Of a DNA stretch of 64,000 nt, positions 15,654-29,333 are shown piece by piece. The position numbers were made by a program, and so were the translations under genes. The DNA is taken from the NCBI GenBank assembly GCA_022695795.1, contig MU404062.1, positions 558,001-622,000 on the forward strand. Reading direction: 5' to 3'. Under the pieces are notes generated by a model. The model did no database searches, was not told the DNA's origin, and saw only the letters and a list, made by a program, of their open reading frames with translations. Each line of letters begins with the position of its first letter. Within the stretch, counting starts at the first letter, position 1. This DNA comes from Biscogniauxia marginata. Lineage: Eukaryota; Ascomycota; Sordariomycetes; Xylariales; Xylariaceae.

Positions 15654-17010
15654 ATTCACCGTTGATGTGACTTTAGACAGTTACTTTAGGTTAGATATGG
15701 GCCGAGAGATCCAATCCGGTAATCGGGGAGGTCATCAAGTCTGCATTTATCGCAATGGACCTTTTGATTTCATGATCACGGCGTAGCAACGCGGTCAATT
15801 ACAGTTTATACAAGTCACGTTAATTTCGATGGATCATCGTTCGATCAAAAGTCGCCCGCGATTCAGGGTCCAGTATTGTGGCTGGTAAACTACTCAATTT
15901 GAGCTCGTGTGGCGGTGCAATTCAGCCAGGGGCACCTGCCCCCCCGGGCGAACTAGAACGTACCTAACCACTTCACATACAGAACGAGGGCAGTTTGCCC
16001 AGCTTACCGGTATAATGGGAACTTATTGAGGCGACATATTGAAATAGAAAAAGCAAATTGAATGGGCATGAACGTCTTTTCTCTTCTACTTTCAACCAAC
16101 TCTCTTCCAAGTTGTCCTCCTTTCCCCCCCCTCCCCCCTTTTCCCTCTATTCATTGCCTGCTCCTCCTGTTGTTCGCTCTCGCTTTCGCATTACGTATTT
16201 ACTTAAAACACACCCCATACCACAAACCAGCCTCCAAGGCTGAGTTCCGGACATCCCCCCTCATCAATCCTATATACACGGGCGGTGTGCTAGTACACAC
16301 GAAAGCGCCCCCCTCCCTTGCCCCTGAACAGCGAGAGGGAAAACAGAAAAAGTGAAGTACGAAAAATGACTATAAAAACTACCTTCGGAGTCGCCACGCA
16401 CGCATGCATAATATGCCATCCACCCTTTCGAGCCTGGTAAAAAAAGAAAAAGACCCTCCTGTTTCTTTTCGCAAAACGCCGACCTTGCCCTCTTTGCCCA
16501 ATGAAGCATTCAAAAAATCAATAGGAAAGTATGAAAAGTAGTAGAGCGTGTGAGTTGTGGTGTGTGCTGGGCAGGCCATTTATTCGAAGGCAGCTGCCGT
16601 TGCGACGGTGGGAAAGAAAAATCAGGAATAAAACATGTAAGTCTAAAATGCCAACAAAGAAAGGCTGGGGCAATCCCGGTCTTCAGATCGACATCCCCAT
16701 TCTCAGGCCGATATCATCATTTCGTACAGTAGTCTTTGCCAACACCATGCACCAACAGGAACGCCAACGCCAACGCCAAACCGATAGAGGAAAGAAAGAC
16801 CCGCCGCCCATAGGGTGGCGTAACGGGCCATGATTGATGTATGGGCAACCTTTAATGGCTGTCTTGGTATCATAGATTGCTCGTTCGAGATCGTACATGA
16901 GCACCAGGGGGTTGGGATATCATATGCAAAGAAAATAGTGAGAGAAGGTAGATGCTGGAAAGCAAGCCGTCATACGTAGCGATTGCCAAGTATTTCTAGG
17001 ACTAGCTGCA
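15654..17010. other. Intergenic: ALDH promoter and flippase 3' flank
   Basis: Both neighbours are on the minus strand, so 15654 to about 16050 should hold the ALDH promoter and the right part the flippase 3' region. Pyrimidine-rich sequence lies at about 16110-16170. The open frames here (16058-16355, 16270-16579, 16531-16833) have biased, low-complexity composition and no splice support. No gene is called. Confidence 0.55.
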
Positions 17011-20000
17011 TCATTCGTGCGCTCCGTGATTGTCCTTGTGGAAGGGCAACGCCGTCTTCTTGAAGGATTTGCCTCGGGTACGCCTCCGAATGCGGCTCAC
17101 TATTCCATTGCCCTCGTCTTCCCGATGCTCGTGGCAGCGCGTCGATTCTAGCCGGGTTAGCATAGCAGCCGAAGTGAATTCACTCGTCGCTTCATAACTT
17201 GGCCGGATCTGGTCCATGGAGGCCCGCATGCGGTCATACGATGGACGTACGCGATCATGGGACGGGCGTACAGTACGTTCGACAGGAGTTTCTGGAGGGG
17301 GGTCCACTGGCTGCGCTACGACAATATCTATTGACGGCTCATGTCGTGTGTAGTTTGTTCCATCGCTGCCATTTTGGCTTCTTGAGTTGTGCCCAGTGTT
17401 TGTCGCAACGGAGGGTGGGTATATAGGCCGGAGGTCCTCATCCACGCTATGGAACTGCTCTTGTCGAGTCCGTCTCTTTCTGCGAGATGACGACGACGAA
17501 TCTGAGGCGCTCAATTTCCCAACCGCTTCCTCCGTGTCGCTATCCTGGCCATCTAATTTGTCAAATTTGCCTTGGGTAATTTGCTCTCGAATAATGTCAA
17601 CATCACGCGGCCAGTAAACTTTCCGTAGGGCCTTGATGGCATAGCGAGGCATGATGGAAATGATGGGAGTGATGAACAGAACCGCCCAGAATGAAGCCTC
17701 GGCATAGATTTGTGGGGCTGCCTGGTAGAATTGTGCCGAATAGGTTGACGAGGTGTAAACACCAGTCCAGAAGAACACGAAAATGTCACTCAAGATAATG
17801 ACCAAGAGCGTGAGCCAATCCCACCGGTAGGTATTGATAAGGATGTAAAGGTTAATGGTGATGACAGAAGGATGGGCGACATAGGCACCAAATCTAACTC
17901 GGTCTGTTACGTCTAACCCGCCGCCGGTGATAAACGAAGTGCGCGCGACAACTAGATAAGGAATGAAGAAGCCTACTACACTCTGGTAGAGGCCATCCAA
18001 CATATACATCCTAGTCTCGTTAGTGGTTGAATCATCGGGAAAAACAATAGGCTCGGAACTTACCAGAACTTATGCTGTGTCCATTCCAGGCGCTCTATTC
18101 CGCGGCGGTAAAGTTGGGGGACGGCCAGAGAGACTTCATCGGAAACGTCTTGGTCGAGTACTCCGATCAGAATCGGAGGAACCGAAGTAAAAATGAGGTT
18201 GAACAGAAGAATATAGGTGTAGTCGAACAGGTATGTGATGTCGAAGTCGCAGAAGCACTGAAACCACAAAATAGTGAACGTCCAAATCATGTTCTTATAG
18301 AAGAAGTTGGCAATGGCTTCGGCCATTCTCCTGTAAGACCAACGACCATGAACAAGAATGAGACGCTGAAGGAACCGGAATTGGCCAATTGCATAATCCG
18401 CTGACATGACGGCTTGACGACCCTCGACACCAGCAATACCAACACCCACATCTGCCTCCTGAATCATGGCTACATCGTTGGCGCCGTCTCCGATGGATAG
18501 CGTCATAACATCCAGGCCAGTCTTTACCATCGCCACGACCGAGGCCTTCTGGGCAGGACTGACACGGCAACAGAGGACAGATGCACATTGCTTACATAAA
18601 AGCAAGAACTGCTGCTTTAAGGTTTCGTCGAGCACCCACTTCAATGTAAATCCGTCGATAATCAGGGCGTGTGTCTGTGCTGGTGGCTCATGGTTCTTCC
18701 GAGCCGCGGCAAGATCTGCATCGTCACCAGTGAGGCCGAACATTTCAAGCTTCTCCTTGAGTTGGGCTCCGACTTCGGCCATAAATATTTCGTCGGGAGT
18801 GTTGCCAGATTCGTCTTCGCGGACCTTGATGTTGACGAGTTCCATGTCGTTGTTTAACAGGTTGCACGAGAATCCGATGTTGATAGCCGTTTCAACCTTG
18901 TCCCCGGTCAGGACCCAGAGTTTAATACCCGCCCGACCAAGCAAGGCAATGGTGTCAGGAACTCCATCTTGAAGTCGATCTTCGATGGCCGTTCCTCCAA
19001 GGAGAGTAAGTTCCCGCTCAATCTTATCGGCGACTTCCTCGAGCTTCTCTTCTCGATCCTGCATAGCAGTAGCGGCTTTATCATGCTCCTTGCGCCATTC
19101 GAGGTATTCAGATTCGGAGAGGACACGTTGAGCTATGCATAAGGTTCGTAGGCCTTCTCGAGCAAACATCTCAAGGTGTTCGGCTGTCGTCTTTCGAAGT
19201 TCTGCTTGTTCTCCTCGCCTGAGACGCGAATAGATGATACTGTCAGCACCTTTACAGAACAGAATAATACGTCCATCCGGCATCTTAACGATAGCACTCA
19301 TGCGCTTCCGGCTCGAGTTGAATTCGATTGTGTTGAGAACTGTGTAGTGTATCTCTTCACCCATGACATCTAACCTGATCCCTTCTCCGGTTTGACCAAG
19401 CACGGTGAAACCCATATCGCGGGCTGTCGATACTAGTGCCGCCTCGTCAGGAGACTGCGCTTTAAATACCATCTTGGGCTGGTCCCCAGGGACGTGTTCC
19501 GCAATAACGGTATGGCAAAGGGCTAAAGCTAGCATGAATTGCTTGTTTGCGTCGCTCTGTTCTTGTCCATGATCTCCGCGCAGGTCCTCGACAAAGTCGG
19601 GAGCTATGAATGTTACGTCGTCCGCATGTAGATAGGGGTTGTCGTGTATCTTTCGCAAACTGTCGATAGCCGAGACCTTCGCAGCGGCAATCTGTGCCTT
19701 AGCCCTGGCAGACTCCTTCACTACATCTATGCCCATACGCTTCTGCATACCAGCTTGTGCCTCCGTATAGGCTTCACCATATGGCTGACCATTGATGGTG
19801 GCCTTCTTGAACTCCATGACATTCTGCGTGAGAGTACCCGTCTTGTCAGAGAAAATATATTCGATCTGGCCAACATCATCGGAGATATTCCACGACTTCG
19901 GCACGCAGGGATAATCGATCGGCTCGTAATACATCTCCACATCGCTGTAAATGAAGATGGCCTGAAGCGTCCGGACAATTTCAAGCGAGATGTACAGGGA

Positions 20001-21779
20001 AATCGGTACCAAGTTTTGAAAAACGATAAGGGCGGCGAAGAATGTGATAAAACCGGTCATGCCAGCACTGCCACCAATCGAGCCCCAGTCGAACCAGGCA
20101 GCTGAGGAGTCGCTCTTGGTCCAAGCCACCCCATTCACGATGGCGGAGAGCAAGCACATGGCAACGAGAATACCAAAATTGCAGATGACATTAAAGTTCA
20201 ACTCCCTAGCGATACGAGCTCGTTTGCTCGGCGTGATACCCGCGTTCATCATAATCTTGGTATCATGGCCTGTGAAGACGACAACGCCCAAAACCCAATT
20301 CGTGTTGCGCAGGTTGCAACCTCGAAGCAACAAGTTGTCTATGGTGATGGGCTCGGACATTTCTGTAGGTCCCACCCGTGGTAGGTTCTGCTGCCATTTG
20401 ATGGCGCCATTGTACTTGTAAAGATTGGGTTGCGGGGATTCACTTTCGATGCAGAACTGGGCGCGCTCGCAATCCTTCGCGTGCTTCAAAGTTCGTCCGC
20501 AGTGAAGCGCCTGACGGACCTTCAAGTTGGTCTCACCGTCAAGGTTCTTGGTTTCCACGTAGCAGGCACCGTCGGCATCCGAAGTAGCCAGGACAATGAC
20601 GTCCGCGGGGAGTTCGTCGTCATTGTAGAGCCGTACGAAATCGCCCACCTGGAGGTTCTTCCAAGCATCTTTATGGAACCTTCCCTGGCCGGTGGCTTCG
20701 AGCGAGTAGTTAATCAAGTCGCCCTTCACCTTCGCAAGCATGTCAGGTTCGATGGAAATAGACGCGCGTGGCGTGGGAACATCCAGCATGTCCTTCCCAC
20801 TTTTTCGCGGGTCCGGCGAAGAAACGGGCGTCATCTGGATGTCCTCATAAGCAGACACGAAGGATGTCCTGTTGGTAGCTGGTGAAATCATCGACTCGCG
20901 ACGCGTACCCTTGGTCTCGACGGAGGGACGCGAGCTGGCCGACTTCTGCACTGAGCCTGGCAACCGTGCTTCCTTCTTCAATAGAGCTTTGGTGGCACGC
21001 CACAGGGCTCCTAAATACCTGGTAGTGGCCTTCTTGATCTTCCTCCACAGCGAGACGTTGTCCTCGGCGACATTGACGTTGTTCCACCCGATAAGGCGAT
21101 GTACAGGCGCATTGTTCAATTCGTTATCCAGAATCGTCCGGCGATAATCTTCAATGGCATCCTTAATGGCGGTGACAGCAATGATGAAGATCAAGGGCAC
21201 CGCATTGAGCCCGGGATTGGTACCTCCGAAGATGGGAAAGAACTAGAAATTCGAGTTTATTAATTTGCCTCAAGGTGGATTGGACCGGAATCGGAAGATA
21301 CGACTTACCACAAGAATTACCATGAAAAGGAAGAAGATGTTGGCGACATTGTGGAATTGAAACCAGATGTTCTTAGGGATAAAGGACAACGGGGTATACT
21401 TAGCGGTGCGAATCTTGTTTCTCGAGTAGGAGCGGATCGGGTTGCCTTCATCGTCTTTCCACTCGGCGGGCAGAGGCAAATTGAAAAACAAAGTCCTTCT
21501 TTCATCTTCCTCTTCGGCCGTGGTGCTATTGGCATCGGCGTTGTCATTCTGCCCGTGTACGGTGGCATCATCTCCCTGGCCGGGCGGCGGATGGCTACCA
21601 CTAGAGCGACTGGAACCTCCTGATTCGCGTTTCTTCTCGGTAGATGCAGACTTCTTGTGCGCCCTGCCGACGATGGAAAGCCTCTTAAGACTACTACTCT
21701 TCACCGTGAGTTTCCGGGTGGACCATCTTGATCGTGTTGTTCCGTCGGCGACATCCTTCCCTCCGTCTTTTCTCGCCAT
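17011..21779 (-). CDS. DNF1: P4-type phospholipid-translocating ATPase (aminophospholipid flippase), Dnf1 type
   Basis: Moves phospholipids from the outer to the cytosolic leaflet of the plasma or endosomal membrane, usually with a Cdc50/Lem3 partner. The model is complement(join(17011..18010,18064..21242,21309..21779)), 1549 aa, with introns of 66 and 53 nt. An N-terminal disordered tail (about 100 aa, basic then acidic) precedes the first membrane segments (FHNVANIFFLFMVILV, then FFPIFGGTNPG). Next come DGETNLK in the actuator domain (about 392), the phosphorylation motif DKTGT with the catalytic Asp near 623, the nucleotide-binding domain, the GDGANDVAMI hinge motif and C-terminal membrane helices. 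A disordered Ser/Arg-rich tail ends the protein. The segments ELNNAPVHRL and NPGLNAVPL match the Dnf1/DnfA group better than Drs2 or Neo1. The catalytic motifs are intact. Confidence 0.94.
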
Positions 21780-24700
21780 TCTGAGGGGATTGCGGGCAGT
21801 GCCCGGTAAACCCTTCTCCGTCCGCCAGACTGGTGTCCCGTCGTCGGCCCCCCTTCGAATCCGAGAGGTGTTGAGAAATTAAGCGGCAGTGGTCATTCAA
21901 GGGAAGCGTTGTCGCGATCACGAAAACGAGGGAGCATTGATTGTTCTGGCCGTGTAGAATCAATAGCCGGGTCGGATTTGCATATGAAGCGAAAGTGGTT
22001 GGTCTGTGATGGTTGTGCTTGTTTAATTCTTTGTGGTAATTTCTTGGTCGTTGGCGTGCCCGAGGCTCGAGGGGGGCGGGACGTGTTGTTGTTGATTGAC
22101 AGACAAGCACCCAAAGGACGAGACTGAATTGGACTGGAAAGGGAATAAGGGAAAGTTCTGATTGATCGCTAAGGTGTAATTATGTCGGATGGACCGGGCT
22201 TTAGAGCGCCCCGGCTCACTGTGCAAGCGCACGGACCAGATGGCGACAAGGCATGCTCCAGATGCAGTACCTACCTACCTAACCTGCATTGGCGGGCCAG
22301 CCACGGAACTGCGTACTGTATACATGTATCTGCACTACCTACTGCAATCGCCAGGGGGGAGCCATTGAAAGGTATTGTACCTAACGTACTGTGCCATACT
22401 GTATTGTACCTACCTCCTACCTCTCAACCCGTCTCCTGAGCGCAAAACTTGGCAGCTAAAAGGACGCCAGAAGAAAAAAGATTTACTCTACTTTCCTTAT
22501 TCAGGGGGTTCAAATTTAAACTATTATCCTGCTCTCGTGTAAGTACATGCTCATAACATTGCCTAGCTGAACAGCGAGGAAATATGACTCTGGCGGCAGA
22601 GCAATCCTGTGGCCCTAACGGATTTAGGCATTATGTAGGAGACAATGCAAGCCACGATAGTTCCCCTTGTACCGATTGGATCTAACATACAAATCCGGCC
22701 AAAGGGGCGCCGTATTGGCCCTATTGGTAAGCAAAGTAAATGCTCCTTCGGTCTCCCTTCCAGTCTCTTCCAAGGCTCCGTCTGTCTGGGCCATCCCTCT
22801 GTCACTCTGGAACATCAAACTCGGCACTGTGTTATTCGATTAATATTCGCGACATGCTCGTGCAACCCACCAACTACGAACAAGTATCAGCGAAGAAAGG
22901 GCTGATGAAGCCGTCTTGTCAGATTAGACAAGCATTACCTGCTTGTGTGAAATTATACAGATATTTGCTGATACCTATAATTAACATTACAGGAGGCTGA
23001 TCCTCTTGAGCAGGGAAACATTCAGGTTTATTTCTTATACAGTATGTAAAATTTACATACCCCGGGCATGATAACAACACCCTTGAAAAGGCAACGTTTT
23101 CAAGATACATATAGGTAGGTAATAAGAAGTATCTTCTGCTTCTTATACAAATTGAAATCGCTTCTTATCGTGTTCACCACCGCGATTCTCTACCGAAATT
23201 CTGGGAATTCGATCAAGACGTGCACAAGCTTGACGTGCACACCCGTCACCCGTCGCCCGTCTTGCTACATACATTCCTTCTGGGTTCCCGGCCCCCTTTT
23301 CAGTACAACTCTACGGAGTACCTGTGCAGGCGACACAGGCAGACAGGTATTTGGATTTATAACAGCACTGACACTGCATCTGATGCAACAGAGCAACATA
23401 ATCCTCTCCCTACCTACCTACACAGGTCGGGGGGGGATTCTTTTGGGGTACAGATATTTCTCAAATCAATATGCACTATTAGCATCGTCTGTGGCAGATA
23501 ACACTACTGGAAATTTTACACTACTGATCTTTTAAGGTAGTCATACTGACATATGCGAAGCAGGTCCTGCGGGAATTGTTGAACTTAGAACATTACGAGT
23601 CGCACTACGTATCTCGTGTGTCGACATGATCATCTGGTGGGGTGAGGTTTGAGGTATGACGCCGTTGTCAAAAATCCATGTCGGCATTCTTGAAGAGGCA
23701 CCATAATGCTAGGAACAGGAAGGCCGAGCCTTCGAAGAGGCTGAGTTCCTGTAAATACTTGCTAGATGCGATAGTAGCCATGCGAAAGCATTGATCCCGA
23801 CTTCGCCGTCGCGCGACTACACTTCTCACCACATCATGCCAGACAGTGTCCATGTCGGTCGGTACAGGTAGGTAAGGTATTACACGCACAGTGGCGGAGC
23901 CAGAGTCCGAAAAGGCGAGTGTGCGAGTGTGCGAGTATGCGGTAAGGCTGGCAGATGTTACGCTAAAACACCGATCTATCAGCTCATCTCACACACTCTA
24001 ATGTTCCCCTAGATGTATGCCCTCGAATGCTAACAGCCACGTTTAGAAATGACAAATAAGCGCCCGAGGACTGGCATCTACTCCGAGTGTGTAAGCCAGC
24101 TGCCCCTCAATAAGCGGCAGAGCTGCACACCATGGAAGCGGCCACAGGCTAGGATACGACGTAATAATAATCCTTCGCCGATTTAAGGGTTTGATCTTCG
24201 ACTCACAAAAGTGACCACACATATATGCAGTGGTAAATCACTAGGTTACAAGCGTCAGGCCAAAGTGTCATGAAGGAATCATGACTAGAAACTCGCGAAA
24301 TCACACATGGTTTCGGGGTCCTACTCAAAACCGAAAGAGGCGAGCCGGTCGTCTCCAGCCTTCTCCACTTTCCTGCATCTACCACCGTTATCAAGATCTT
24401 GCAACTAGAGGCGGTGATGTAAGGGTACTTGTACTTGTGCTTCCAATTGTATCTCGGCGGCGTCCTGAAATGAATTTACAGCGGGCCGCCTCCGCGAGCC
24501 GTCCAGAAGGCGGGCTGGGTTGGGATGTCTCGAGACAAACCCAAACCTCTCCGGATAATGTCAATCACGAGGCTGAGGCGAGAACGAAGGTCTTGCCTCA
24601 GCTTGTTACCTACCTAAGGTATACCTATACTGACTGTCGCAGCGTATCAGACTGATCTGGGGTACATTACGACACAGCGCAGAGATGACGAGATATTCTC

Positions 24701-26548
24701 CACGGCCACCACTGGCTTTAAAATTCCTTAAATTAGATTGTCGTAAGCCGCCCACCCCGAACTAGCACGTTGCCCCGGGCTTTATTGTTCTTTTAACTTC
24801 GAACTTCAACATCGTGGCTATGCTGGCAAAGCATCGTGAACACCGCACCCACACGCCTAATAATGGAAAGTTAAACCCTCCTCCAAAACAAAACAAAAAG
24901 AACCCAAACCCCAGTAATATCTAGAACACAACAACCAGATGGTTCTTCCAGTGATTCTACCATTTAGCCAACCAGATCTCCAACCATACGAATGGTAGGA
25001 TGGGTGCTGTTCCGGAAAGGGGGGAGACGGGAGGAGCCAAGAAAGCTGGCGACCCGGATCGCCTATGAACCGATACGATTCTGGTAACATCCGGGGGGTT
25101 CAGATTGGGTTGTTTCAGTTGCACATCCCAAGTTCCCGACCTGCGTAATCCGTGACCCATACCTACCTAGATGTATACAATCTACATATGTATGCAGTTT
25201 ATGTATGTCCGTCCTCACGGACCACCCCTTAAACCGCAATCCCCCCTTTCCTTCTTGAACTATACTATATAGAGAGATCGCCAACCCACAGGAGGCAAGC
25301 CGAACGATTATGCACGAACTCCGCCCGTGCAAATCGTGTCTGTACTAAGTAGGCCAAACAGTATAGTGTAGTTCGTATCAGACTGTATAAAAGAGAAAGC
25401 AGATCAGCTCGGTGTGCTACGCTCGGCGGCTTATCTCTCTCACATAACATGATTGTACACCTACCCTAAGAAAAGGATCACATCTGAAGGTAGATGGGTA
25501 ACTTAAGCGAATGCCATGGTCACAACAATTTGAGATCCGCTCTCTTACAGTGGGTTGGTTCGCATCTTGCTTGCACCAATCTTATCTTCGATTTGAATTT
25601 GTTTCTCTTTCATCTGTGCCTAGGGTTAAATTATCGTGGAGAGTGCCAAACATTGGCATCGCATTCCTATTGGGGGCCCGATATTGGTAGATCTCCTTAC
25701 AGATCCCATTTCGGGATGGCGTTGATCTTTCGCGCGCAAGGCTAAGATAAAAATATAAAAAATAGATTGATCGAGACTAGAATTAACCGATTGGTATGGG
25801 CAAAATGCACCTGTGTGGTCAAACTACATACTTAGGTAGGTAGTCTAAGCACCTACACAATACTCCTTGTACTGTACATTAGGTACATAATTGTTATATC
25901 CCTGTGTGATTAAGGTTGTGACAGAACAGATTCCTCACCACAACCAACACTCTGATTGATGTGACCTAATAATTAATTGTCTTCGTAAGAGGAAGGATGT
26001 ATGTATGTACGAACGCACAAGTACATAATGAGGTCCCTAATGAGATTTCAGACTACCTACCTAGACAATAGAATTTTATATCCCAGGTACGTGTACCTAA
26101 GATGCAGCACAGGACCTTGCAGGTGCCTACAATTGGATCAGGTGTCTGGCACCTGCTAAAAATGAATTGGACCAACCAGCGCTATTCCAGCGCCTGGGGT
26201 CTCCTCCCATTTCCACCTCCGAAACTTGAATCACGCTTTTTAATGAGCGACGCGTTGGTACAAGCCACACACTGCGATACGCGTCTGTCACGGTCTACCT
26301 ACCGGCTTTTTGTTTCGGTGGGAAAACACCATGCCAAGCATCTAGTTCTGGTATCTACCACATCTCCGTATAAGTCTATCACATCGCATTTGTTTTTGAA
26401 GACATTATGAGGGCTTGGTCGCTCTCGTGATCCACTCGGAGCAGAGCCTTGAAAGTTCAAATTCAAAGAGGGCGTTTTTCCACTTGCACATGTGCAGGTT
26501 TTACCTTAGGTCGGGGTTTTAGCTGGTCTATAATCGATAACCGCAATC
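21780..26548. other. 4.8 kb gene-free interval
   Basis: The left end holds the flippase promoter and the right end that of the CANIN gene. The rest is AT-leaning sequence with many ACCTACCT/AGGTAGGT-type motifs (about 22267-22285, 22377-22427, 24607-24632, 25832-25860 and 26053-26064). The most protein-like small frame is 23668-23853 on the minus strand (61 aa ending LFEGSAFLFLALWCLFKNADMDF-like hydrophobic sequence), but it has no homologue I recognise and no supporting context. No transposon ends were found. Confidence 0.5.
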
Positions 26549-28663
26549 ATGAGCCGGAGTAGAGATATCAGAGGCTTCTTCAAACCCGCCGGTCTTACCA
26601 ACCCTGAGTCCCGGACGCCCGTAGTGTCATTGCCCCAGATATCAGACTTGCCTTCATCTCCTGCGACTCCACCGAAGCCTCCGCCGAGAGTTCTAAGTCT
26701 CAGCGATGAGATTAAGGGGTCCGATGACGAGGACGGCGACTCGGACGACTCACTCGAGTCCATCTCAGCATTCTTTGGGGGGAAATTCGGACCGGCTCCG
26801 CATCAGCGAACTTCCAATGCCGCGACCACACCCCAGGCCAAAAGGATAGCATTAGGCGCTCACAGATCACCCCTAACGCTCCAGCCGAAGACGCATAAAT
26901 TTGACCTCAAGTCCCTAATCAATCACTCGCGCCAGGACGAGCGAACTGATGAGAGTGCCAAGAGAGCCGAAGATCTCATCAACGAAGGGGATGATGAGGA
27001 CGACCAAAACGTCTCGGACAGCGATGACGATGGGCGACAACTACAGGGAAGTGCTGCCAGGGAGCTACTCATCGGTGACGAGGAAGACGCCAGGGGCGAC
27101 AAGATCGTCCGGGCCATGAAGCGCACCACAGTCGATGGGAATCGCAAGTGGTGCTATTTTTTCAGCCTAGACCTACCCCTGCTCAAGCCTCCTAGGAGCC
27201 AGTTTCCGCAAAGGAAGGCGAAGAGCTTTGGTGGTACGCCCCTTTCCGACCCAGCTCAGAGGGACCAGGCTTTTATCCACGGTCTACCCTATACAATTGT
27301 ATCTAAGGGGAAGGCCCTTCCGGACGAGCTGTTCCAGTGGATACTGGACGAGGTGTGCGTCGAAAAGAACGCTCAGCTACGAGTTCAATATTCCAACTTG
27401 GTGGCCCTCTGTCGTGAGCAGACCCATCGGCTCGTTAATGACATGCAGCTATATGCCATGCTTGAGAGGATAGGTGGTCCTAGGTATGCTCGAGAGCATA
27501 GCAAATTCGAGAGCTCGCCTGAACTCGAAGACCCCTATCGTGGTCGAGACTGGACAGGTCTCGTGACGTTTCTAGAGCTTCTAGAGCGCATAGCCCCTAA
27601 TTTAAAGACCGCCAATGCCATCAGCGCCATACAGCTCCTCTTGCGGATGAGCCTCGATCCTATAGTAGCCACTACGGTGGGCAGCCCACATATTGCCGCA
27701 ATGGAAGCATTAGTCTCAGCCCTACCAAAATCTGGGCGGCAGTGGGACATAGCTGTGAGTCTACTACTCTTCTTGTTTTTATCCCCTTGCCTATGACAAC
27801 TTCGATTAATACCTACGAAGTGCGAGACGATATGTTCCTATCTCTACGAGAACACAGATGAAGCCGTGCTCAGGGTGATCCCCGTCAAGCTCCTGCCCAA
27901 GACGAGCACGCAGCTGCTCGACCTACGGCGGCGGATGGCGGCAGAGGCGCTCTTCCGCAGCCCCGGACTCGGCAGCAAGCCCCTCGACGACGTGCTCACG
28001 GTCGAGTACATCCGCGACCGGCTCGACGAGCCCGATCTTAAGATCCGGCACTCGACGGACTTCGAGGAGCTGAAGGCGATCATAACCCTCCTCGACATCG
28101 TCGTCGGGGACGCACACTTCATGCGGACCCCTTCCGATCCCTCCAACTCTAGCTCCAGCTCCACCCCAACCCCCACTCCCTCCCGCTCCAAGTCTAACCG
28201 CAACTCGGACGGTGACGGCGGCGGTAACACCAACGCCAAGAATAATAGTAACGGCAGCAGCGACAACAGTAGCAATAACAATAACGGCAACAATAAGATG
28301 GCCTACGCGGAGGCCGACCGCCGCTTCGACGCCGAGATCGACGCCCTGACGTTCCGGCTCAAGACGATCCACGACCGCATCTTCGACAGCAACCTCGTGT
28401 CCCGCAAGGAGGCCAAGGCCGTCGTCGACGCCGTGTCCAAGCGGCTCACGTACTCGGTGCGCACGCGCCCGCCGCCCAAGAAGGATATCTTCGGCATGGG
28501 GGGCAGAGAGAGGGAGAGGGAGAGGGAGAGGGAGAGGGAGAGGGAGGAGACGACGCACTTACCCCGGCAGAGGGCCTTCATGAAGAATTGGACGACGCAG
28601 CAGCAACAGCAGCAGCAGCAGCAGCAGAGGAGGAAACCCGAAGACCGAGGGGTGCAAGGATAG
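26549..28663 (+). CDS. Nse6/SLF2-like protein with CANIN domain (Smc5/6 complex-associated)
   Basis: The model is join(26549..27754,27821..28663), 682 aa, with a 66-nt phase-0 intron (WDIA joined to CETICSYLYE). The N-terminal 200 residues are acidic and disordered. The folded helical region, about residues 215-520, resembles the fungal CANIN family (coiled-coil SMC6 and NSE5 interacting), which includes fission yeast Nse6 and vertebrate SLF2. These proteins bind Nse5 and help load Smc5/6 at DNA damage. This assignment rests on overall resemblance, not on a diagnostic catalytic motif. Residues 4-11 (SRDIRGFF) resemble a degenerate PCNA-interacting box. Low-complexity insertions include a Ser/Asn-rich segment around 530-580, an ER-repeat run coded at about 28505-28549 and a glutamine run coded at 28597-28627. 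Exon 2 is very GC-rich compared with exon 1. Confidence 0.75.
28505..28549 (+). repeat. Coding GGGAGA-type microsatellite (Glu-Arg repeat)
   Basis: Tandem six-base purine units inside the last exon of the CANIN gene, read as alternating Glu and Arg. Because the unit is six bases long, copy changes keep the frame. The alternating charges predict a disordered or single-helix linker. Confidence 0.85.
28597..28627 (+). repeat. Coding CAG repeat (polyglutamine)
   Basis: A run of CAG with one CAA, coding about ten glutamines close to the C-terminus of the CANIN-domain protein. It lies 16 codons after the Glu-Arg repeat. A trinucleotide unit keeps frame on expansion. Confidence 0.85.
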
Positions 28664-29333
28664 CGGTGGGAGAGGACTCGTACTGAGTAAGGATAGGAAT
28701 AGTATTTTACTTTGGGCACGTAGGCGATGCTGTCTCTTTCGACGAGGTGATATACCCAGGTACTACGTAAATAGATATGTTCATGTATATATCTATTTGT
28801 ACACTAGTAACAACAGAAAGGAAATCAGTCAAATGCATAACATACATATAATGCGTTTTCTTCCTTTCTTTTCTTTTCTTTTTGCTTTACTAACGTGACA
28901 TTGGCATGTAAAAATAAAATATAAAACTAACCTCCTCCTTCCACCTTTCTTCCTTTCTTTCTTTCCTTTCCTCCCCCTTTCTTATAATACAATCAATCCG
29001 TCTAATGGTAGGCGATTCAACGCGCGAGGGAATAGCAATTAACACGCCAATTGTCTTTTTTCCATGTTCAGAACAACTTTATCGACGAAGTAGCGGTAAA
29101 ACCCCCTCAATCTGCCTCTCCTTCAAACTAACAAGGGGTTGCGTACGTGCGTGTGGGCATGCTATTCACATGTTTGATATATTCCTTCCCCCCCCGTCTC
29201 TTACCTCGCTCGTTTCCTCAGCTTACGACATACTAGCGTTACCCTTAGGTTTTACCTCTTTCGGTGGTCGGACGAGGAAACTTTTCTAGCAAAAGAGAGA
29301 AGGGCGGAGAGCAGAGAGCCGGGCCTCCGTTCT
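28664..29333. other. Convergent 3' flanks of CANIN gene and V-ATPase E
   Basis: Tail-to-tail spacer with pyrimidine-rich runs (about 28858-28882 and 28936-28980). These are consistent with 3' untranslated and termination sequence. No gene is seen. Confidence 0.6.

Noticed and set aside
23668..23853. 61-aa minus-strand frame with a hydrophobic C-terminus
   Set aside because: Protein-like at a glance, but too short and isolated, with no recognisable family and no promoter or splice evidence.
27923..28558. 211-aa minus-strand open frame over CANIN exon 2
   Set aside because: Low-complexity Leu/Val/Arg-rich mirror of a GC-rich coding exon.
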